From: Planctomicrobium sp.
GTDB lineage: Bacteria; Planctomycetota; Planctomycetia; Planctomycetales; Planctomycetaceae
Direction of reading: 5' to 3'
NCBI GenBank assembly: GCA_029259835.1
Contig: JAJDEL010000437.1
Coordinates: 1-7,144 of the forward strand
Length of the DNA: 7,144 nucleotides
Shown here piece after piece: positions 1 through 6,600 of this stretch; the first letter of the stretch is position 1, and each line of letters begins with the position of its first letter. The translations under genes were made by a program, and so were the position numbers. The notes under the pieces are model-generated. The model saw nothing but the letters and a program-made list of their open reading frames with translations, was not told the origin of the DNA and made no database searches.

Positions 1-185
1 ATCCAGAAGAAGCACTCCGGCGCTCCAACCGTAAATTTGCAGGCAGGTTCAAGCACATCGAACAGGGACTCGCCGCTCAAGGCATGACAATCCGTGAGGC
101 AACGCTGAGTGAAATGGAAGAACTCTATCAAGCTGCAAAGCGGATGGAGAAAGAAATGAAATCGACTGAAAATTCAGACAGCTGA
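1..185 (+). CDS. mazG: Nucleoside triphosphate pyrophosphohydrolase MazG, C-terminal fragment
   Basis: Only the last 60 codons are present; the reading frame enters at base 3 and stops at TGA 183-185. The fragment starts PEEALRRSNRKFAGRFKHIE and continues with a helix containing LSEMEELYQAAKR. This matches the end of bacterial MazG, where an (N/D)PE-AL---N-KF--RF--(I/V)E motif is followed by a helix with an L-EME-L/V-W/Y pattern. The family hydrolyses NTPs to NMP and pyrophosphate in the cytoplasm and is linked to nucleotide-pool cleaning and (p)ppGpp control. The metal-binding EExxE motif of the last MazG domain lies upstream, outside the window, so activity cannot be judged. The last eight residues or so are a polar, poorly conserved tail. 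The gene ends 15 bases before the stop of a convergent gene, with no clear terminator between them. The recognition is by memory of the family motif and is fairly secure. Confidence 0.88.
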   Translation, partial: PEEALRRSNRKFAGRFKHIEQGLAAQGMTIREATLSEMEELYQAAKRMEKEMKSTENSDS

Positions 186-200
186 TTGAATTAACAATCT

Positions 201-515
201 CTACGGAGACTGCATCGCCGCTTTCGCTGCTTCGAAGAATGCTGAATTTCGACTGGGGAGAGGAGGAGTCAGGTCACCATCAGGTTGAGGTGGAAATTCA
301 GACGAAGAGAGATCATCCTTCTCGGCCTCTTGAATATCTTCTTGAGGTCCCAAGTTGACGTCACCTTGAACAGGCTCACCAATCGAGATTTGCATCAGAA
401 CTGGTTTCTGAGCAGCCGACTCAGAGCCGGAGGCTAACTTCTCGGCGCTCGCGTAGAGTGCTGAAAGTGAAAGAGCGAAGCCACACCAGAAAACAGGTTG
501 ATAAAGATCTTTCAT
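201..515 (-). CDS. Small exported protein of unknown function (104 aa)
   Basis: I do not recognise this protein. The start at 515 is chosen over an upstream in-frame start at 620. It has a strong Shine-Dalgarno (GGAGGGG) and places a signal peptide exactly at the N-terminus: MKDLYQ, then a hydrophobic stretch at residues 8-20, then an AxA cleavage site (ASA|EK) near residue 24. The n-region carries a single Lys, so the signal is slightly weak. The mature part is about 80 residues, hydrophilic and acidic in the middle (QEDIQEAEKDD, residues 58-68). A Pro-rich segment follows (FPPQPDGDLTPPLP, residues 74-87), then a short helix ending FFEAAKAAM. There are no cysteines after the signal and no lipobox. 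It is probably a free periplasmic or cell-surface protein, largely disordered. It lies downstream of the thioredoxin-like gene on the same strand, 194 bases away, but may have its own promoter. Its stop faces the stop of mazG. Confidence 0.62.
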   Translation of the reverse strand: MKDLYQPVFWCGFALSLSALYASAEKLASGSESAAQKPVLMQISIGEPVQGDVNLGPQEDIQEAEKDDLSSSEFPPQPDGDLTPPLPSRNSAFFEAAKAAMQSP

Positions 516-519
516 TTGT

Positions 520-526
520 CCCCTCC
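520..526 (-). promoter_or_regulatory. Strong Shine-Dalgarno that fixes the start at 515
   Basis: On the minus strand the sequence reads GGAGGGG-ACAA-ATG. Its GGAGG core lies six bases from the ATG at 515-513. No comparable site precedes the upstream in-frame start at 620, so the shorter protein with the N-terminal signal peptide is preferred. Confidence 0.7.
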
Positions 527-554
527 ATGAAAACCAACTATGCGTCCTGTCTGA

Positions 555-584
555 ATTATTCGGCTCCTCGTCCCTCTGAATCAA
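555..584 (-). promoter_or_regulatory. Possible sigma70-type promoter for the 104-aa exported protein
   Basis: The minus strand carries TTGATT (584-579, four of six matches to the -35 consensus), an 18-base spacer and AATAAT (560-555, five of six matches to the -10). Transcription would begin near 548, leaving a leader of about 33 bases that contains the Shine-Dalgarno. The elements are acceptable but not strong, and read-through from the gene upstream is an alternative. Confidence 0.3.
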
Positions 585-709
585 GAGCCACATCGAAGTT
601 CGTGACAATTCGATAGTCAAACTTTAATGATTGTAGCGATCAGGCAAATACGGAAGTTTTGTCTCCTGGACAAATCACTCCGTTGTTTCGTTTTCCAGAA
701 GTTCTTCGA

Positions 710-2029
710 CTATTCTTGAGCCTCTTCAATTGCCTGATCCAGATCCTTGAGACCGACACGGTTGTCGACTTCGTAGAAGCCGGTTTGGTAATGGACGATT
801 TCCCCCTGTGGTGAGATGACCACCCATAGCGGAAGCTCTACTCCTAGGCGAGTTGGATTCCCGAATGAATTGAGGACGGCGCCGGCATCAAATGTGATTT
901 CGTAACTCAATTTCATGAATTGTTTCAATCGTTGAATTTCTCGGATTGCCGCACTTCTTGTCTTGGAGTCGATGAGTTGCGAATTCACTGCCACGCCATA
1001 CACAACTACTCCTTTGTTTTGCCAGCGATTGTGGGTGAAATCAAGATAGCCAACCTGCCCGTACGGTTGTTCCAATGTTGGGTTCGCATAGTCCCAGAAA
1101 TGTAGCACAACTGTTTTCCCTGCCAGAGACGATGAAGGAATGTCCTGCATCGCAAGCGTCTGCAGAGTAAACTTTGGAATGGCATTGTTGAGCATTGAAC
1201 CTGCAAGACTGTCTACGCGGCTCTTGCGATTGAGAGTTGTCGTGAGATGTTCGTCGATTTCTTTTGCAAAACCATCCAAAAACGTTCCTTTGCTGGCTGC
1301 CAGTAACTCACTTCGCGATGAGGAGATTTCCTTCACTTGTTTAGGAGAAAGTGGTTGAAAGCGTTCGTGTTCACTTCGCGCTGCAGTTGCTTTTAGGTTG
1401 AGCAGAAAGCTGGTCGCTGCTGTGAGTCGAGGGTTCTCTTCATTCTTGTCTTCAGTCAGTGGAGCAAGACGGAACGTCATTCGGAATCGGTCGCCTGGTC
1501 CCATAAAGACTGTTTGCGTCCCAGCTTCAATGATCGGAGCGTCCTGTCTGACATAGAGTCGATGGTGGCGGGCGATGCCGGTCGTAGCTTTGACTTCCCA
1601 GCATTTTGTGTCGTTGACTGTTTTCTCTCCGGTCACTTGGAACTCTCCTTGTTCATTCTTCCATTCCGCTCCTGATTCGAGTTGGTCAAAGCTTGCGAAA
1701 TATGGAAAGGCAACTGGCAGAACATAATTCCGGTCGAGGTGCCGATAGCCGATGGCGACTCCACTTTTGGAGAGAATGGCATCTTGTGCGGAAGTCGTTC
1801 CAAAACGTTCGATCCACGGGAGTTTTGAGCCGGTTTCGTCGAGATGAAAAAATGCCTTAGACGCATCGTCTGAGGTAACGACGCAAGTCGCTGAAAATTC
1901 TTTTAATTGAGTTCCAACGCCACTGCGATCAATTCTTTCCAGCTGACCGGTGTAGAGATATTGCTGTGCTGCTGGCAACTGACTGGTTGTCAAGAACAAC
2001 ACAAAAATCATTAGGAAATGATGACGCAT
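710..2029 (-). CDS. Secreted protein with a thioredoxin/TlpA-like C-terminal domain lacking the catalytic cysteines
   Basis: The start at 2029 gives 439 aa. It is chosen over an in-frame TTG at 2173 because it has a Shine-Dalgarno (GGAG, five bases away) and begins directly with a signal peptide: MRHH, hydrophobic residues 5-14, likely cleavage after LPAA near residue 21. Residues about 22-270 form a mainly beta domain that I do not recognise. It includes TVNDTKCWEVKATTG (137-151) and a tail of beta-like repeats ending near residue 190, and may be a LolA-like or other lipid/sugar-binding fold (guess). Residues about 282-435 look like the TlpA/ResA thioredoxin family: GKTVVLHFW (304-312), KGVVVYGVAVN (339-349), the cis-proline strand VELPLWVVI (397-405) and PQGEIVHY (407-414). 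Where that family has WCxxC, this protein has A-N-P-T-L (315-319), so no dithiol reductase activity is expected. Its only cysteines are C49 and C143. A binding or scaffold role outside the cytoplasm is more likely than redox catalysis. It is transcribed divergently from the adaptor gene. Confidence 0.82.
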   Translation of the reverse strand: MRHHFLMIFVLFLTTSQLPAAQQYLYTGQLERIDRSGVGTQLKEFSATCVVTSDDASKAFFHLDETGSKLPWIERFGTTSAQDAILSKSGVAIGYRHLDRNYVLPVAFPYFASFDQLESGAEWKNEQGEFQVTGEKTVNDTKCWEVKATTGIARHHRLYVRQDAPIIEAGTQTVFMGPGDRFRMTFRLAPLTEDKNEENPRLTAATSFLLNLKATAARSEHERFQPLSPKQVKEISSSRSELLAASKGTFLDGFAKEIDEHLTTTLNRKSRVDSLAGSMLNNAIPKFTLQTLAMQDIPSSSLAGKTVVLHFWDYANPTLEQPYGQVGYLDFTHNRWQNKGVVVYGVAVNSQLIDSKTRSAAIREIQRLKQFMKLSYEITFDAGAVLNSFGNPTRLGVELPLWVVISPQGEIVHYQTGFYEVDNRVGLKDLDQAIEEAQE

Positions 2030-2031
2030 GT

Positions 2032-2038
2032 CTTCTCC
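2032..2038 (-). promoter_or_regulatory. Shine-Dalgarno that fixes the start at 2029
   Basis: The minus strand reads GGAGAAGAC-ATG, placing GGAG five bases before the start codon. Together with the signal peptide that begins at this codon, it argues against the 48-residue extension from the TTG at 2173. Confidence 0.6.
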
Positions 2039-2211
2039 AAGGTAGAGAGATTGGTGGGAAATTGTGGTAAGGTTGTTGAGAGACTCTCCGATTCCCGTTT
2101 TTGCTATTACGTGAAGAAGATAGTGAATCGAGGCAGCAGTAGATCGACATCGTCCCTTTTTTTGATGAATCAAGCAAGTCTTCGCGTATTCTGCCTCACT
2201 TCAGAGTGTTG

Positions 2212-2226
2212 TTGAACGGTGTTCAA
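2212..2226. repeat. Perfect 15-bp dyad (TTGAAC-ggt-GTTCAA), candidate operator
   Basis: Two perfectly complementary six-base arms flank a three-base centre in the divergent intergenic region. The dyad ends one base before the -35 hexamer of the rightward promoter. This is the position expected for a transcription factor that either activates from just upstream of -35 or blocks polymerase. The symmetry stops cleanly at the sixth base on both sides. As a hairpin the three-base loop would be weak, which favours a DNA-binding site over an RNA structure. The regulator is unknown, and control of the leftward gene from the same site is possible but not shown. Confidence 0.4.
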
Positions 2227-2227
2227 G

Positions 2228-2255
2228 TTGACATCCAACCAGATCACAGCATAAT
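2228..2255 (+). promoter_or_regulatory. Sigma70-type promoter for the periplasmic adaptor gene
   Basis: TTGACA (2228-2233) matches the -35 consensus perfectly. CATAAT (2250-2255) matches the -10 at five of six positions, with a 16-base spacer. Transcription would start near 2262. That leaves a leader of about 30 bases before the ATG at 2292 and makes the in-frame TTG at 2265 an unlikely start, since it would lie at or within a few bases of the transcript's 5' end. Confidence 0.6.
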
Positions 2256-2291
2256 CAAACATTATTGGGTATTGCCAAACTCGGCCGTCGA

Positions 2292-3413
2292 ATGACAACG
2301 GGAAATCAAATCAAGATGACAGTCTCTCAACGCCTTGACATTACTGGAACAACTTTTCTGGTTCTCTTTATTTCCATGGGCATTACCTACGCCCAAGATC
2401 AGAATGACGAAGAACAACCTGCGGGGGTCGTCATTGAACGAGCTGCACTGACACTGAAGTCTCCTGACCATTATCAGGTTTTACTCCAGTTACGCCCGAT
2501 CAGAACTCTTCCAGTCGTTGCCCCGATGGACGGGATTGTTAAAAATGTCTTTCTAAAAGTTGGAGACAGTACAAAAAAACAAATGGAACTTATCCGCCTT
2601 GATTCCCAGGAGCTTTCTCTGGAATTGAAAAAGGCGCAGGCGCTTTTTGAGGTCGCTAAAATTGAGCAGAGTCAAGCTGATACAGAGAAAAGCAAAAAGC
2701 TGCTACAAGCGAAGTTGAACGTCGCTCAGAGAGAACTCGATCTCGCTGAGTTTCGCACTGACCAAACCATTCTTCGTTCAGCAATTGACGGTAAAATCAC
2801 GGAAATTCATGTCACCAAAGGACAATTTGTTCGAGCAGGCGATCTCCTTGCGACTGTGATAGACCCGACACAATTGATGGTTGAAATTCCGATTGAACGC
2901 GACGTATTCGATTCAGAGAAGCCATTTTCACTCACAATAGAAACTCAAACTGCTGAAGCTAAAGTTGACACTGTTCTCCCTCCAATTTCGGAATTTGACC
3001 CACTGCGAGAACTCTTTGTCTCCGTCGCGACAGCACGGCTGTTAGTTGATTCCATGGACGGAAAATTAACCCCTGGCCAAGCTGTCCTTTCCAGCATGGT
3101 CCCCAGATATCCAGTCGCAGAAATTCAAGCCGCAGCGATCAAAACAGATACTGTTGATCCAGGGTCAGAACGGATGGTGCAAGTCATCCGGGATGGGTTT
3201 GTCCGTTCCCTGCCGGTTCAATTGTTGGGGCAAGTCGGACAAACGCACATATTCGTAAGTGCTCGGTTCGCAGAGGGTGACGAGTTGATTGTCTCATCCT
3301 CAGATGAACTCCAGGACGGCTCCTGGGTTCGCCCGATGCTTCTCGAAGAAGGTGCGAAGCAATCTTCATCTCCTCAACGAAGACCAAACAAAGCCAAAAG
3401 TAACCTCTTCTAA
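2292..3413 (+). CDS. Periplasmic adaptor (membrane fusion) protein of an RND-type efflux system
   Basis: Proteins of this family bridge an inner-membrane pump and an outer-membrane channel. From the ATG at 2292 the product is 373 aa; ATG 2316 is an equally possible start, and neither has a good Shine-Dalgarno. A signal peptide ends near ITYA|QDQ (residue 34), without a lipobox. In order: first lipoyl half-motif at 71-103 (VVAPMDGIVKNVFLKVGD), a short alpha-helical hairpin at about 105-159 rich in K, E, Q and A, second lipoyl half at 160-192 (RSAIDGKITEIHVTKGQFVR), beta-barrel at about 195-271 ending TPGQAVLSSMVP, and a membrane-proximal domain at 274-353 (VQVIRDGFVRSLPVQL and FAEGDELIVSS). 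This order is that of AcrA/MexA-type rather than HlyD-type adaptors. The hairpin is short, about 27 residues per helix. No RND pump, ABC transporter or TolC-like gene lies within the window, so the partner is elsewhere or the adaptor is used differently. The tail (360-373) is basic and unstructured. Confidence 0.85.
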   Translation: MTTGNQIKMTVSQRLDITGTTFLVLFISMGITYAQDQNDEEQPAGVVIERAALTLKSPDHYQVLLQLRPIRTLPVVAPMDGIVKNVFLKVGDSTKKQMELIRLDSQELSLELKKAQALFEVAKIEQSQADTEKSKKLLQAKLNVAQRELDLAEFRTDQTILRSAIDGKITEIHVTKGQFVRAGDLLATVIDPTQLMVEIPIERDVFDSEKPFSLTIETQTAEAKVDTVLPPISEFDPLRELFVSVATARLLVDSMDGKLTPGQAVLSSMVPRYPVAEIQAAAIKTDTVDPGSERMVQVIRDGFVRSLPVQLLGQVGQTHIFVSARFAEGDELIVSSSDELQDGSWVRPMLLEEGAKQSSSPQRRPNKAKSNLF

Positions 3414-3437
3414 GCTGAGTGACAGACGAACTCTTCC

Positions 3438-3467
3438 TGAAATCGATCTCGCCTGAGATTGATTTTG
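3438..3467 (+). terminator. Stem-loop after the adaptor gene, possible intrinsic terminator
   Basis: AATCGATCTC (3441-3450) pairs with GAGATTGATT (3455-3464) around a GCCT loop, with a single G-U wobble. A further A-U pair and two wobbles extend the stem to 13 bp (3438-3450 with 3455-3467). It begins 25 bases after the adaptor stop codon. The only U run is UUUU at 3463-3466, inside the base of the stem, so it is not a textbook terminator. It may also act as an mRNA 3'-end stabiliser. Confidence 0.42.
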
Positions 3468-3564
3468 AGTCGAACTTATGGCGAAACTGCTCACCCATTT
3501 CAATTGCGATAATCCGTTCTCTACAAAGCGGTTCCAGCTTCTTGTCAACTGCTTTCACTCCCCC

Positions 3565-3588
3565 GCTTGACCCTGTTCAGGGTCGGGT
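3565..3588 (+). other. Second intergenic stem-loop (GACCCT-GTTC-AGGGTC)
   Basis: A perfect 6-bp GC-rich stem (3569-3574 with 3579-3584) closes a GTTC tetraloop. It can extend by one C-G pair and three G-U wobbles to 10 bp on the plus-strand RNA. No U-tract follows, so it is not called a terminator. It lies about 85 bases before the start of the large membrane protein gene and could sit in its leader or mark the end of the upstream transcript. The function is unknown. Confidence 0.35.
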
Positions 3589-3658
3589 TCTAAAGTGGTT
3601 GGATATTCCGCAATTTTTCATCGTTATTTTAAGTGTTTTTTCGCTTGTGTTATTCACT

Positions 3659-3663
3659 GAGGA
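3659..3663 (+). promoter_or_regulatory. Shine-Dalgarno supporting the GTG start at 3673
   Basis: GAGGA lies nine bases before a GTG codon. The next in-frame Met is residue 84, at the first membrane segment, so the GTG start determines whether the acidic N-terminal tail exists. The open frame, composition and Shine-Dalgarno all support it. Confidence 0.5.
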
Positions 3664-3672
3664 ACCGAAACC

Positions 3673-6600
3673 GTGGTCGAAGAACCTGAATCACTGCCTC
3701 CCTCATCCGAGTCAAACGGCGGTGCTAACAACGCTGACGAGTCTTCACCCATTGATGCTGATAAAGACACCGCTGCAACTGGATTAGAACCGGCAGAGAC
3801 CAGTGCAGAGGTTGGAGTGAGTCACGAAAATCCTGCATCAAGCATCGATGACGAAGAACTCCCCGATTGGGAAGAGTTAACCCCTGAGTTGTTCGAAGAT
3901 GAGTGTATTCGGGGCGACTTTATGCTTCGCTGGGCGGCGATTTTGCTTGCCTTGCTTCTGGGATGGACCTATTTGACCGAGTCTCAAATTCTCGTTCAGA
4001 TAAAAACTGGACAAGAAATCGCCAGCAACGGTTTTCTTCCACCGCGCACCGATTCCTTTTCGGTTGCAGCGGAAGGGCATTCCTGGGTCAACCTGCACTG
4101 GCTTGCCGACCTGACAATTGGCTTGGTCGAAGGCATCGGCGGATTTACGGCATTATCGATACTCACCGCATTGAAATTGGGAGTCAGCTTCTGGTTCCTC
4201 TCCCACATTGGTTACAAAAAAGTGTCGACGTGGTGGGCGTCAATTTGTGCCGTCATTGCCATCGTCGCAATTTTCCCTGCTGTTCAACCAGGTGAGATGT
4301 CGGTCACGATCCTTGGATTCTCCGTCTTAATGTTCCTCTTGTTTCGCTGGCGAGAAAAACCTGAATCAACCAGTTACTGGGAACTCCCAGTTCTCTTCTT
4401 TATTTGGTCAAATTGCGATCCGCGAGCCTGGACGGGGCTTCTGTTTTTTCTCGTTTTCTTTATCACCGACCTCGTCATGAAATCGGCCACAAAGCGCCAA
4501 TTGACCATTGGCGTTTCCGCTTTGGCAGCCGGGCTTTTCCTGCACCCTTGGCCTTTGCAACCAGCATTTGGATTTCAGGAAACCCTTGCAAATGCGTCAC
4601 AAGCTCAACTTGAAGGATTATCCGGAACTCTTTTTTCACGTTATGCGTACGGCATGATGGCGCAAGAATTTTGGGAATCCCCCGACATATTTGCAATTGC
4701 CGCTGGAGCCATGCTGGCGTTGTCGTTTATGGCTCTGTTCCTCAATGCGAATCGCTTCGACTGGAGCCTGACGACTGGTTGGATTGCCATGAACGGGCTG
4801 ACGTTCTACTTCGGCGAACTCATTCCGTATGCGGCAATCGTCAACTGTGTCGTCGCGACACTTCAGGGACAAGACTGGTATCGCAATCGATTTGAGATGT
4901 CGTATTCCATCGACTGGTTTCCGGTCTTCATCGCCCGTGCCGGTCGAGCCGTGACCGTACTCTCATTTTTCCTGGTTGCTTACGCTGCAATCAATGGCTT
5001 CTTAATGGGTCCACAAAGTCGCCGGATCGGAATGGGGCTTGATCCGAGATTGCAAAACAGTTTAACAAGCATCGAAGAAGACCTGCTGGATGGAATTTAT
5101 GGAGACCGGGTTTTCAATGTCCGAGCCGATCAGGGAGACATGCTGATCTGGCTTGGTAAGAAGCCCTATCTGGATAGTCGAAACGGCCTGTTTGTGAATG
5201 CTCAGACTGATTTCACAAAAAAGCACCTCGCGATTCGCTCAAGCATTTTCTCGACAGGGCAACCTGAACCTGGACAGGAAACTGACACCGAGGTCGTTTC
5301 GTGGGAAGAGGAATTTGAAAAGGACGAGATGCAGTCACTTATTTTAAGACTGTGGGGAGATACTCCCGCTTACAGGCCATTCTTGATGCTCATCGGAAGT
5401 CGCGTCTGGTCGTTGTCGAGTTTTGGAGCGGCGGGGGCTGTTTTTTCGAGAGGAGATCTCAACGACCCCGATTTGAGTCGCCACATCGAAGAACATAACT
5501 CCACGCGTTTCTATGAACAGGCATTTAAGTTGAATGAAAAGAATACAGTCTCTGAGTCTATTCAAAACTGGCCGCGTTCAGTGTCAAACTATGACCAATG
5601 GCTCGTTCAAGAACTGAAAGTTACGCCAAACACAATTCAACTCGCCCGGCATTACGACGAGCTGGCAAAACGCCTGCAAAACAACTTGGCAATTGAACAG
5701 GGAATTGCACTCGGAGTTCTGTCGATGCGGAGTGCTCGGGAGGGGTTGATCGAGAATCCAAACGACCCAGACGCCTATCGGATTCTTACCGATGCTCAAG
5801 CCTTGCTTGACCAATCGGAGCGAGTTTTCATGCAGGCAAATGGAGGGGATTATACGTTACAATTACGTACACAGCAAATGCTTTGCCAGGCGTTCCACAC
5901 TGCCAGAGCCAGCGGGAACGCGCCCGAAGACTTGAAGCGGCTTTTCGTGATTCTTCTTGGACAACAGAACCTGGACACAGCAGGATTTATCGCCGACCAG
6001 TACTTCGAAATTACCGGCAAGCCGATCACACAGGAAGAGGGAGATGACGAGGCAACATCAGAAAAAGCCAACGAAGTTCTCGACCAAATCAGCGAGTTAG
6101 TGACCCAGATTGAAAAAGAAGTTGCCACTGCACGAGAAAAATCGAGTTCCCTACCTCAATTGGTTGGCATCGCAATGAATGGTCGCTGCCAAAAAATGGC
6201 ACTGTCTCTTCTGGAAGAAGACAAAACGGTCCTTGCAAAGAACCCAGCGTTGCAGTTGAGATACGCGAATTTGCTTTTGGGAAATGGACGCACCGAGGAC
6301 GCCTGGCAACAGTTGGAAGGAATGCAGACAACCGTTGATCAAATTGGAACTCAGAATCCGGTATTCCTCTCTCAATGGCGCAACTCGACGGCAATTGCAA
6401 ATCTTATGGCGAACGATCTGAGTCGAGCTGCAAATCTTTGGGCGGAAGACGCCGAAGCACAAAACAAACAAAACGTCCGTGCATTGTTAGTCCAGCCGCC
6501 AATGAGTTCTGCACCGATTCCAACGATGGATATTTGGTCGGCGATCACGTTGCGAACTCATGCAAATGCGCTCGTCAACTTTCCTGAACGATGGGCAACT

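Noticed and set aside
658..674. Inverted repeat TTTGTC-TCCTG-GACAAA between the two minus-strand genes, considered as a terminator
   Set aside because: The stem is six bp with only two G-C pairs and no T-tract follows in the direction of transcription. It could be chance.
2030..2173. 48-residue N-terminal extension of the thioredoxin-like protein from TTG 2173
   Set aside because: It would bury the signal peptide inside the protein and ignore the Shine-Dalgarno at 2032-2038.
2265..2291. Nine-residue extension of the adaptor from TTG 2265
   Set aside because: The predicted transcription start is near 2262 and there is no ribosome-binding site before this codon.
3184..3558. 124-codon minus-strand open frame over the end of the adaptor gene
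   Set aside because: Most of it is antisense to the conserved membrane-proximal domain of the adaptor; its translation is rich in Arg, Ser and His with no motif.
3599..3630. Possible promoter TTGGAT with TATTTT before the GTG-start gene
   Set aside because: The spacing of 20 bases is too long and both hexamers match poorly.
3419..3787. 122-codon plus-strand open frame starting GTG in the gap before the large membrane protein gene
   Set aside because: It overlaps the first 115 bases of the well-supported 1085-aa gene, spans both intergenic stem-loops, and its translation has no family resemblance. The hydrophobic run in the middle comes from a T-rich stretch.
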